This document shows, piece by piece, positions 1 to 5,302 of a DNA stretch of 6,392 bases. Position numbers and translations under genes: made by a program. The first letter of the stretch is position 1, and every line of letters starts with the position of its first letter. The notes beneath the pieces are model-generated. The model worked only from the letters and a program-made list of their open reading frames with translations, had not been told where the DNA came from and ran no database searches. The stretch is from assembly GCA_026985495.1 (NCBI GenBank), contig JALSQJ010000254.1:1-6392 (forward strand), given 5' to 3'. The stretch comes from Campylobacteraceae bacterium. GTDB taxonomy: Bacteria; Campylobacterota; Campylobacteria; Campylobacterales; Sulfurovaceae.

Positions 1-241
1 AATCATCTGAAAAGGTAAAATTATTCTCTTCAAAAATAGTTTTTATTTGAGCAATAGTATATGAAAATTGATGTTGTAGATACTTAATAAATTTTATAAT
101 ATTGATACACGACTCATCATAGAGGTGTAAATTTGGTTTTGGCTTTTGAGGTTCAGGGAGTAAACCCTCTTTTACATAAAAAAGAATGGTTGATTTACTC
201 TCACCTGTTGCCTCCATAAGATGTTTCATTTTTAATGACAT
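1..241 (-). CDS. MerR-family transcriptional regulator, N-terminal part (runs off the left edge)
   Basis: Reading leftward from an ATG at 241, an open frame of 80 codons continues to the window edge without a stop. The translation begins MSLKMKHLMEATGESKSTIL and continues FYVKEGLLPEP, then HLYDES. This is the MerR winged helix-turn-helix layout: recognition helix around residues 14-24, the 'xFYxxEGLLP' turn, and the 'xxLYDE' wing strand before a basic helix (KFIKYLQ). Residues 61-72 (YTIAQIKTIFEE) match the segment that precedes the dimerisation coiled coil. An AGGAG ribosome site (complement of 248-252) lies 6 bases before the ATG and fixes the start. The effector-binding C-terminal part is outside the window, so the signal sensed cannot be judged. 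The gene is divergent from the SurA-like gene and has an unusually strong promoter. Family assignment is fairly safe; no specific member such as HspR is claimed. Confidence 0.85.
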   Translation of the reverse strand, partial: MSLKMKHLMEATGESKSTILFYVKEGLLPEPQKPKPNLHLYDESCINIIKFIKYLQHQFSYTIAQIKTIFEENNFTFSDD

Positions 242-278
242 TAATTGCTCCTGCTTTAAGTATAAATAAATTAAGCAC

Positions 279-307
279 ATTATAGTTTAAAAAAAATATT
301 ATGTCAA
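279..307 (-). promoter_or_regulatory. Consensus sigma-70 promoter of the MerR-type gene
   Basis: On the minus strand a perfect TTGACA (complement of 302-307) is followed after exactly 17 bases by a perfect TATAAT (complement of 279-284). Transcription would start near 272, giving a leader of roughly 30 bases before the ATG at 241. A full -35 box is uncommon in Campylobacterota, where a -10 box with periodic T-rich upstream DNA is the rule. The spacer is 17 bases rather than the 19-20 bases typical of promoters that MerR proteins activate by untwisting, so simple repression or constitutive use is more likely than classical MerR activation. The promoter carries an imperfect inverted repeat (277-284 with 297-304). 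Confidence 0.75.
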
Positions 308-323
308 GTGTTACTTTACACTT
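306..323. repeat. Short perfect inverted repeat, candidate operator in the divergent regulator/SurA-like spacer
   Basis: AAGTGT (306-311) and its exact complement ACACTT (318-323) are separated by six bases. The repeat overlaps the outer end of the -35 box of the MerR-type gene (302-307) and lies about 33 bases upstream of the -10 box of the SurA-like gene. Position and symmetry fit a dimeric regulator's operator. The G/C-containing arms make it less likely to be chance than the surrounding A/T-only symmetries. That the neighbouring MerR protein binds it is inference. Confidence 0.4.
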
Positions 324-350
324 TTAAAACTAATCTGTTTTATAAAGCTA

Positions 351-362
351 TTTAGCTATAAT
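351..362 (+). promoter_or_regulatory. Promoter of the SurA-like gene and dcd (-10 box)
   Basis: TTTAGC followed by a perfect TATAAT at 357-362 lies about 38 bases before the ATG at 400. No clear -35 box is visible; the upstream DNA is T-rich, as expected in Campylobacterota. Nearly the same 12 bases occur before the PqiA-like gene (4163-4174). A small inverted repeat, AGCTA-TT-TAGCT (346-357), abuts the hexamer and could be a regulatory site or coincidence. Confidence 0.55.
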
Positions 363-399
363 CTTATTAAATTATAGAAATCAACAATGGACAAACAGT

Positions 400-1227
400 A
401 TGAAAAAAATTCTTCCTATTCTCCTCTTCTCTTTTATAACTATAAATGCACAAGTTATTGATGCTGTTGCAATTGATGTTGAGGGTCAAGCTATTACTAC
501 TTTAGAGATTCAAGCTGTTCAACAAAAAATGAAAATATCTAAAAAAACAGCTGTAGAACTACTAATTAGAGACCGACTTGAAAAAGCCTCTATTGAGAAA
601 GCCAATATAACTATATCTAATGAGGAGATAGAGCAAAAAGTAAAAGCTATTGCTGACTCTAAAGGTATAACAAAGGCTCAAATGCAAAATATTTTAAGCC
701 AAAAAGGGGTCACATGGGAAAACTACTTAGAGCAACTTCGGTTAGATATGAAAAAAGAGCGTTTTTTTCAAGAGAATATTATGGCAACTATAGACAGACC
801 AAGTGAAACTGAATTAGAGACCTTTTACAACACTCACCGTTCAGAGTTTGACTCTGCTCCTATTCAGATGAGTCTAGTAGCTTACAAAAGTGACTCTGCT
901 CAAAATCTTCAAAATGCTATTTCTAACCCTATGCAACCACTTAATGGTGTGACAAAAGAGAATATTTTAGCCAGTTCAAATGAGATGAGTCCTGCACTTC
1001 TTAACCTTATCAACCAAACAGCTGAAAACTCTTTTACTAAACCTATCAATACAGGAAAAGGTTTTGTAGCCTACTATGTGAAATCAAAAGGCTCTGCACA
1101 GAGTGGTTTTACTGCTGTTAAAAATGCTGTAATGGCAAGATGGATGCAAGAGCAGAGAGTTCAAGCCTCTAAAGATTTTTTAAATAAGCTCAAATCTAAT
1201 GCAAACATTAGAGTCATTCGCTTATAA
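400..1227 (+). CDS. Periplasmic SurA-like chaperone with a degenerate parvulin domain
   Basis: The 275-residue protein starts with a Sec signal peptide (basic MKK, hydrophobic residues 4-14, probable cleavage after INA at residue 17). Residues about 18-130 form a helical SurA-N-like domain ('VDAVAxxVxGxxIT' start, then 'LLIRDRLEKASIEK' and 'ENYLEQLRLDMKKERFFQ'). Residues about 135-230 occupy the place of a parvulin peptidyl-prolyl isomerase domain, and residues 235-266 form a C-terminal helix that would complete the chaperone core. The usual parvulin landmarks (the opening 'hIL' histidine and the central 'GGdLG') are not visible, though 'FTKPINTGKGFVAYYVKSK' matches the closing strand. A holding chaperone for outer-membrane proteins is therefore likelier than an active isomerase. 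Size and layout resemble C. jejuni Cj1289, which also lies near dcd (from memory). A weak GGA at 389-391 serves as ribosome site. It probably shares a transcript with dcd, 29 bases on. Confidence 0.8.
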   Translation: MKKILPILLFSFITINAQVIDAVAIDVEGQAITTLEIQAVQQKMKISKKTAVELLIRDRLEKASIEKANITISNEEIEQKVKAIADSKGITKAQMQNILSQKGVTWENYLEQLRLDMKKERFFQENIMATIDRPSETELETFYNTHRSEFDSAPIQMSLVAYKSDSAQNLQNAISNPMQPLNGVTKENILASSNEMSPALLNLINQTAENSFTKPINTGKGFVAYYVKSKGSAQSGFTAVKNAVMARWMQEQRVQASKDFLNKLKSNANIRVIRL

Positions 1228-1256
1228 TTTTAAAATATTTTATATAAAGGCAATAG

Positions 1257-1826
1257 ATGGGATTAAAATCAGATAGTTGGATACGAGAAAAATCTTTAAA
1301 TGAGAATATGATAACTCCTTTTTGTGAAGCACTTAAAGGTGAAGGTGTTGTCTCTTATGGATTAAGCTCTTATGGTTACGATATTAGGGTAAGTGATGAG
1401 TTTAAAATTTTCACCAACATCAATGCAGAGGTAGTTGACCCAAAAGATTTCAATGAAAATAATGTAGTTGACTTTAAAGGTGATATCTGTATTGTCCCAC
1501 CTAACTCTTTTGCATTAGCACGAACTATAGAGTACTTTAAGATGCCGTCAGATACTTTAGCTATCTGTTTAGGTAAAAGTACTTATGCTCGTTGTGGAAT
1601 TATTGTTAATGTTACCCCCTTTGAACCAAGTTTTGAGGGTCATATTACTATTGAAATTTCAAATACCACCCCTCTTCCTGCCAAAATATATGCCAATGAG
1701 GGTATAGCACAAGTTCTCTTTTTACAAGGAGATGAGCAGTGTGAAACTACCTATTCTGACCGAAAAGGGAAATATCAGAGCCAAATGGGGATTACTCTAC
1801 CTAGAATTCTTAAAGAGTCTAAGTAG
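1257..1826 (+). CDS. dcd: dCTP deaminase
   Basis: The cytosolic homotrimeric enzyme deaminates dCTP to dUTP, feeding dTMP synthesis by way of dUTPase and thymidylate synthase. The 189-residue protein is close to the usual 185-195. Visible signatures are '[13 protein letters not shown]' (38-49), the phosphate-binding 'LGKSTYAR' (105-112, with Ser108 and Arg112), 'HITIEISN' with the presumed catalytic Glu133, and the C-terminal nucleotide lid '[12 protein letters not shown]' (173-184). The segment after the Ser/Arg motif ([12 protein letters not shown]) differs from the E. coli 'HVTAHRIDPGW' type, so a bifunctional deaminase/dUTPase cannot be excluded from sequence alone. An AAGG ribosome site (1247-1250) precedes the ATG by six bases. 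The 29-base gap to the SurA-like gene has no terminator or clear promoter, so co-transcription is likely. Confidence 0.95.
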   Translation: MGLKSDSWIREKSLNENMITPFCEALKGEGVVSYGLSSYGYDIRVSDEFKIFTNINAEVVDPKDFNENNVVDFKGDICIVPPNSFALARTIEYFKMPSDTLAICLGKSTYARCGIIVNVTPFEPSFEGHITIEISNTTPLPAKIYANEGIAQVLFLQGDEQCETTYSDRKGKYQSQMGITLPRILKESK

Positions 1827-1841
1827 GGTTTTTTAAGATAA

Positions 1842-1853
1842 TTAGAATATAAT
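1842..1853 (+). promoter_or_regulatory. Promoter (-10 box) of the Kbp-like gene
   Basis: A perfect TATAAT (1848-1853), preceded by TTAGAA and a T-rich run (1829-1834), lies 33 bases before the ATG at 1886. There is no good -35 box. An AAGGAA ribosome site (1875-1880) sits five bases before the start. No terminator is visible after dcd, so some read-through from upstream is possible. Confidence 0.5.
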
Positions 1854-1885
1854 AAATAGTAACAATTTTTTTAAAAGGAAACATT

Positions 1886-2350
1886 ATGGGTTTTTTTGAT
1901 TTTGTATCAGATGCAGGTAAAAAACTATTGGGCAAAGGCGATGATGCTGCTGCCATTAAAGAGGAGATAGAGACAAGTTTTGACAACTTACCAGTTGATG
2001 GTTTAGTTGTAGGAGTAGAGGGTGATACAGTCACATTAGCAGGGGTTGCACAAGACTACCCTACAAGAGAAAAAGTAATTTTAATTGCTGGGAATATTGA
2101 AGGAATAGCACAGGTAAATGCAGATCAGCTCATTACTATGGAGCAGATTTCAGAAGAGAATGTACGAGAAATTCCAGAAGAGATTTTTTATACTATTGCC
2201 AAAGGTGATACACTATGGGCAATTGCTACAAAGTTTTATGATGATGGAAGTAAATATACACACATTGTAGATGCAAATATTGAGGTAATTAAAGATGCCG
2301 ACCTTATCTATCCAGGTCAAGCAATTAGAATTCCTGAAGTTTTAGCATAA
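1886..2350 (+). CDS. kbp: BON-LysM protein of the Kbp/YgaU type (probable potassium-binding protein)
   Basis: The 154-residue protein has no signal peptide. Its N-terminus MGFFDFVSDAGKKLLGKGDD closely follows the E. coli Kbp (YgaU) pattern 'MGLFNFVKDAGEKLW'. A BON domain spans about 22-88 (INxxxLxVxVxGxxVxLxG-type core 'GLVVGVEGDTVTLAGVAQD', then 'KVILIAGNIEGIAQVNAD'). A LysM domain spans about 101-150 ('FYTIAKGDTLWAIATKFYDD' through 'ANIEVIKDADLIYPGQAIRIPE'). Length and domain order match E. coli Kbp, a cytoplasmic potassium sensor linked to osmotic stress. In that protein the LysM domain is not thought to act on peptidoglycan, although a wall role here cannot be ruled out. The gene stands alone between dcd and the convergent minE, with its own -10 box and a shared hairpin terminator. 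Confidence 0.85.
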   Translation: MGFFDFVSDAGKKLLGKGDDAAAIKEEIETSFDNLPVDGLVVGVEGDTVTLAGVAQDYPTREKVILIAGNIEGIAQVNADQLITMEQISEENVREIPEEIFYTIAKGDTLWAIATKFYDDGSKYTHIVDANIEVIKDADLIYPGQAIRIPEVLA

Positions 2351-2374
2351 AAAAATGCCTCTTTAGGCATTTTT
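2351..2374. terminator. Bidirectional hairpin terminator between the Kbp-like gene and minE
   Basis: AAAAATGCCT (2351-2360), a CTTT loop (2361-2364) and AGGCATTTTT (2365-2374) form a perfect ten-pair stem, with A- and T-runs built into its base. It therefore reads as a Rho-independent terminator on both strands. It begins directly after the stop codon of the Kbp-like gene (2348-2350), and the minE stop codon (2363-2365) lies in its loop and first stem base. It separates two convergent units. Confidence 0.85.
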
Positions 2375-2602
2375 ATCTAACTCTACATCAATTGCTAAAG
2401 CCTCTAAATCTCCATCTACCTCTTTTCGTATCTGAACACCTCTTACTCCAACATACTTTTGAACCACTTCCATGATTTCAGCTTTCATCTCATCCATAAA
2501 AGGGTAGCCATTAGTTCGGTCTCTATCAGACATAATAGCAATGGTCAATCTATCTTTTGCTACCGATGCACTCTTCTTTTTTCCAAATAAAAAACTAAAC
2601 AT
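2363..2602 (-). CDS. minE: Cell division topological specificity factor MinE
   Basis: The 79-residue protein (E. coli MinE has 88) stimulates MinD ATP hydrolysis at the membrane and drives Min oscillation or ring formation, so that MinCD inhibits Z-rings away from midcell. The N-terminal 'MFSFLFGKKK' is an amphipathic membrane-targeting segment. Residues 13-27 (SVAKDRLTIAIMSDR) are the anti-MinCD/MinD-contact region, corresponding to 'IAKERLQIIVAE' in E. coli. The remainder (Met36-Val73) is the topological-specificity domain, with 'EIMEVVQKYV' helix and 'GVQIRKEVDGDLEALAIDVEL' strands. Its ATG overlaps the minD stop codon by one base (TAATG), which favours coupled translation. The only ribosome-site candidate is a GGGA about 12 bases upstream, inside minD. 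The stop codon lies in the shared terminator hairpin. Confidence 0.95.
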   Translation of the reverse strand: MFSFLFGKKKSASVAKDRLTIAIMSDRDRTNGYPFMDEMKAEIMEVVQKYVGVRGVQIRKEVDGDLEALAIDVELDKNA

Positions 2603-3414
2603 TATCTAAATATCCCAGCTATTTTTTTGAAGAGACTAGAGTCTGAAACTTCAATATTTTTCATATCTACTTTTTGACCACAAAGACGACCTGAAATTCT
2701 CATATATGCTTGTCCTGCTATTGATTTTTTATCTAAAATGACAGGTTTTCCTTGGTTTGATGCATCAATTACCCCTTTATCTTCAGGAATTTTCCCTAAA
2801 AGTTTAATATTTAAAATCTCTAAAATATCATCACTCTTTAACATCTCGCCACTCTCTACCATATCAGCAACAATTCGGTTAATAATCAGATATTTAGCAA
2901 CATCTTCACCATTTTTTACTTTATGTGATTTTGAATCTAAAATACCAATAGCTCTATCTGCATCACGGATGGAGGATACCTCAGGGTTTACAACAACTAT
3001 TGCAGCATCTGCAAACTCAATAGTATGCTCATATCCACTCTCAATTCCTGCTGGTGCATCCAAAATGACAAAATCAAACTGCTCTTTTAAATCAGAAACA
3101 AGTTTTTGTACTTTTTTAGAATCAAGTACCGATTTATCTTTTGTTTGTGAAGCTGCTAAAAAGTGCAAATTTTCATTAACTTTACTTTTAATGAGGGCTT
3201 GTTTTAAATTGGCTTCACCCTCCATCACTTGAACCATGTCATAAACTACACGATTCTCTAAACCTAAAATCATATCTAAGTTACGTTGACCGATGTCAAA
3301 ATCTACCACAACACATTTTTTATCATTCATGGCGATACCAAGACCTAAGTTAGCTGTTGCTGTTGTTTTACCAACACCACCTTTACCACTAATAACTGCA
3401 ATTACGATGCCCAA
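2602..3414 (-). CDS. minD: Septum site-determining ATPase MinD (TTG start)
   Basis: The 270-residue ParA/MinD-type P-loop ATPase dimerises on the inner membrane with ATP, recruits MinC and is released by MinE. The deviant Walker A motif GKGGVGKTT spans residues 10-18, with signature Lys11 and catalytic Lys16. Asp40 lies in switch I (VVDFDIGQRNLDMILGL) and the Walker B/switch II motif DAPAGIE at 119-125. The C-terminal 'SSLFKKIAGIFR' (259-270) is the amphipathic membrane-targeting helix. The start codon is TTG (complement of 3412-3414), chosen because a strong AGGAG (complement of 3420-3424) lies five bases upstream and the resulting N-terminus MGIVIAVISG aligns with the family. The gene overlaps the end of minC by 13 bases, and its stop overlaps the minE start by one base. 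It is the middle gene of a tightly coupled operon. Confidence 0.97.
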   Translation of the reverse strand: MGIVIAVISGKGGVGKTTATANLGLGIAMNDKKCVVVDFDIGQRNLDMILGLENRVVYDMVQVMEGEANLKQALIKSKVNENLHFLAASQTKDKSVLDSKKVQKLVSDLKEQFDFVILDAPAGIESGYEHTIEFADAAIVVVNPEVSSIRDADRAIGILDSKSHKVKNGEDVAKYLIINRIVADMVESGEMLKSDDILEILNIKLLGKIPEDKGVIDASNQGKPVILDKKSIAGQAYMRISGRLCGQKVDMKNIEVSDSSLFKKIAGIFR

Positions 3415-4046
3415 TTTATCTCCTTTTTTAATACAGGTGTTATTATGATTTCACCATTTTTTAACTCTACACGGTTTAGTCTATCTTCTAATAAATCATT
3501 ATCAACTTCAACATTTTGAAAAACTATATTTGCTTTTGGTGAGGCTGTCAACATCATAAAGTTACCATGACATCGAATTGAACCATCTACTACTTTAGTG
3601 ATAATCAGATTACCAGAAGTAGTAATTGTAGCTCCACTATTAACTCTATTAAGAAGTAGTAAATCACCATCAATGTTTAACTCTCGTCCACTACGAATCA
3701 TCTCATCTAAAACTGTTAGATTATTTTGCAGTTTATTAGTAAGCTTAGAGAGCTCTGCTTCTGCTATCTGCTGTGAAACTGCAACCTCTACCTCTTTAAC
3801 TTTTAACTCTTTCTCTAATGCTTTTCGAGAACGACCTTTGGGAAGATCAATATTGTGTAGATATTTTAATCTTTTCTGAATAAGATACTCTTTTATCTTT
3901 TCACTAAGTTCACCTTGAATCAAAATCAAGTAGTCTTTAAACAACGTATAGTTAGCATCAAAAAACTCTATGAACTTTGACTCATCATAAACAGTTGTCT
4001 CAAATACTTTAACTGAATATTGATTACTATGCACAGAAGCTCCCAT
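3402..4046 (-). CDS. minC: Septum site-determining protein MinC, divergent
   Basis: MinC inhibits FtsZ assembly and is carried to the membrane by MinD. The 214-residue protein has an N-terminal region (about 1-105, poorly conserved FtsZ-contact domain with a charged helical stretch at 72-115) and a C-terminal beta-helix domain (about 117-205). In the latter, 'IRSGRELNIDGDLLLLNRVN' (117-136) matches the family 'VRSGQxxxxxGDLxVxGdVN' MinD-binding signature, followed by 'SGATITTSGNLII'. The usual 'GxLRGxxxAG' turn is replaced by 'KVVDGSIRCHGNF', so the domain is divergent. The ATG at 4046 has no ribosome site upstream. A GTG at 4034 (residue 5) has GGGAG (complement of 4040-4044) five bases before it and may be the true start. 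First gene of minC-minD-minE, overlapping minD by 13 bases. Context raises confidence in the name. Confidence 0.88.
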   Translation of the reverse strand: MGASVHSNQYSVKVFETTVYDESKFIEFFDANYTLFKDYLILIQGELSEKIKEYLIQKRLKYLHNIDLPKGRSRKALEKELKVKEVEVAVSQQIAEAELSKLTNKLQNNLTVLDEMIRSGRELNIDGDLLLLNRVNSGATITTSGNLIITKVVDGSIRCHGNFMMLTASPKANIVFQNVEVDNDLLEDRLNRVELKNGEIIITPVLKKEINWAS

Positions 4047-4162
4047 TGTTATAATTTATTAATAAATAAGAGTTTATCAATTTTTCAATTAATTAATGAT
4101 TTAATTCCTGCAATAGAGCCTAATTTTTAGATTTTTATAATAAATATATCGTCATAATCTAA

Positions 4163-4174
4163 TTTAGCTATTAT
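4163..4174 (+). promoter_or_regulatory. Candidate promoter (-10 box) of the PqiA-like gene
   Basis: TTTAGC followed by TATTAT (4169-4174, one mismatch to TATAAT) lies 30 bases before the ATG at 4205 and repeats the promoter motif at 351-362 with one change. A second TATAAT at 4136-4141 is an alternative. An AAGG ribosome site (4191-4194) lies ten bases before the ATG. The rest of the minC/PqiA spacer (4047-4162) is almost pure A/T. I could not define the minC promoter within it, although a TTGATA-like -35 on the minus strand (complement of about 4074-4080) is possible. Confidence 0.45.
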
Positions 4175-4204
4175 ATTACATATCTATTTCAAGGTTACAA
4201 TAAA

Positions 4205-5029
4205 ATGAAGATTCTTAAAATTTTGCGTACACTACTAATAATTACTCTGCTCATTATCATGAGTTATTTTGGATATTCAACCTATACAGAGGCAAAAAAA
4301 TATGAGCAGATAACAGGGGAGATTGCAACCTTATCTGATGCAAATGCCCTAGCAAGTGAGAAGATAGATGAGTTTACTTCAATAATATCTTTAGGATTAG
4401 TTAAGAATAAAAGTAAAGTTTTATTAAAAGAGCTTAAAGAGAAGAAAAATAGAGCTAATCAAAAGAGTAAAACTTATCTATACTACTTTTTAGCTCTTCT
4501 ATCATCAATTATACTTATCAGTTTTACTTGTACTTTAAGAGGTGCTGCCATGACATTAAGTTTATCAACTTTTATAGCACTTACCTATGGGCTTATTAAC
4601 CCTATTTTAATGGTTACTATTCATAAACAGGTAAAGTATTTAGGAGATGTTATTTTATCTTTTGAGTCCAAAGGAATTATTGGTTCTATTACTAAACTTT
4701 TTAATAATGGAGAAAGTGCTGTAGCAATAACAATTTTACTCTTCTCTGTAGCGTTACCTCTACTTAAAAGTTTTACCTTAACTTTTACACTATTTTTCTA
4801 TAAACATCCATGGGGTCATAAACTTGTAGCTTTTTTTAAGCATATAGGAAAATGGTCAATGATAGACGTTTTTGTTGTTGCAACTTTTTTGGTCTATCTA
4901 ACCAGTAACAATGGAGATGTTAGCCATGCAGAGATTCAAGTAGGACTCTACTTCTTCTTAATATATGTCATTCTCTCAATGATTACAGCTATTTTAACAC
5001 AAAAGGTTTTGATTCAAAAATCTAAATAA
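4205..5029 (+). CDS. PqiA-family inner-membrane protein with an extra N-terminal coiled-coil segment
   Basis: The 274-residue protein has six hydrophobic segments, at about 7-25, 91-109, 115-137, 171-199, 219-235 and 246-265. The motif 'KWSMIDVFVVATFLVYL' (216-232) is the hallmark 'W-S-M-x-D-V-F' of the paraquat-inducible protein A family. 'VALPLLKSFTLTF' (182-194) fits the preceding family helix. PqiA proteins are inner-membrane partners of PqiB-type MCE proteins in lipid traffic between membranes. Here there is a single PqiA unit (E. coli PqiA has about 417 residues with two), no CxxC zinc-ribbon pairs are visible, and no MCE gene is in view. Residues 28-90 between the first two helices are charged and helical (ALASEKIDEF, KELKEKKNRANQK), which looks like a coiled coil outside the membrane. 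The gene appears monocistronic, and its stop overlaps the convergent DUF493 gene by eight bases. Family assignment is fairly confident; function is inference. Confidence 0.75.
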   Translation: MKILKILRTLLIITLLIIMSYFGYSTYTEAKKYEQITGEIATLSDANALASEKIDEFTSIISLGLVKNKSKVLLKELKEKKNRANQKSKTYLYYFLALLSSIILISFTCTLRGAAMTLSLSTFIALTYGLINPILMVTIHKQVKYLGDVILSFESKGIIGSITKLFNNGESAVAITILLFSVALPLLKSFTLTFTLFFYKHPWGHKLVAFFKHIGKWSMIDVFVVATFLVYLTSNNGDVSHAEIQVGLYFFLIYVILSMITAILTQKVLIQKSK

Positions 5030-5291
5030 CCATCTTTATATCTTTATGGTCAGAGAATGCTTTAAAGATTTTATCTCTATCCTCTTGAGACTCAACTCTG
5101 CAACGCATATTTAAAGAGTGAAACTTTCCTTTACTTGAACTGTTTCCACCTTTTGTTGTATAGGGTCGCTCACCTACTATATCAAAAATTACTGATTGAA
5201 GTGTTGTTATGTCTGTTCCAATAAGTTTATATCCCCATTCACAAGGGTACTCTATATCTGGCTTTACAGATGAATTATCATCTAAAATCAT
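5022..5291 (-). CDS. DUF493/YbeD-like small protein (HP0495 family)
   Basis: The 89-residue soluble protein has the family layout: 'IEYPCEWGYKLIGTD' (13-27), a helix 'TLQSVIFDIV', then 'SKGKFHSLNMRCRVESQEDR' (53-72) and a closing helix (DKIFKAFSDHKDIKMVI). Structures in this family, including E. coli YbeD and H. pylori HP0495, show a small ferredoxin/ACT-like alpha-beta fold. The molecular role is not established; YbeD sits near lipB in E. coli, but no lipoate gene is seen here. An AAAGGA ribosome site (complement of 5299-5304) lies seven bases upstream and overlaps the moaC stop. With only 11 bases between the genes, it is almost certainly co-transcribed with moaC. Its TAG stop lies inside the 3' end of the convergent PqiA-like gene. 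Confidence 0.85.
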   Translation of the reverse strand: MILDDNSSVKPDIEYPCEWGYKLIGTDITTLQSVIFDIVGERPYTTKGGNSSSKGKFHSLNMRCRVESQEDRDKIFKAFSDHKDIKMVI

Positions 5292-5302
5292 ATTATTATC
5301 CT

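Noticed and set aside
387..461. ATG at 387 opening a short frame that overlaps the start of the SurA-like gene
   Set aside because: It has no ribosome site of its own and encodes only about 24 residues in another frame before a stop. A leader peptide cannot be excluded, but nothing supports one.
1819..2034. Open frame on the minus strand opposite the start of the Kbp-like gene
   Set aside because: It lies antisense to a well-supported BON-LysM gene, and its Ser/Pro/Thr-rich, low-complexity translation has no recognisable domain; it is a shadow frame.
1886..2350. Reading the LysM protein as a peptidoglycan hydrolase or secreted wall protein
   Set aside because: It has no signal peptide or catalytic domain, and the N-terminus and BON-LysM order match cytoplasmic Kbp instead.
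2738..3232. 164-codon open frame on the plus strand inside minD
   Set aside because: It is fully antisense to a strongly conserved MinD ATPase, and the Ser/Phe-rich translation resembles no family I know.
3598..3879. 93-codon open frame on the plus strand inside minC
   Set aside because: It is antisense to minC and has no ribosome site or recognisable domain.
4087..4106. AATTAA-TGAT-TTAATT symmetry in the minC/PqiA spacer as a possible operator or Fur-like box
   Set aside because: The arms contain only A and T in a region that is almost pure A/T, so such symmetry is expected by chance; no match to a known operator is clear.
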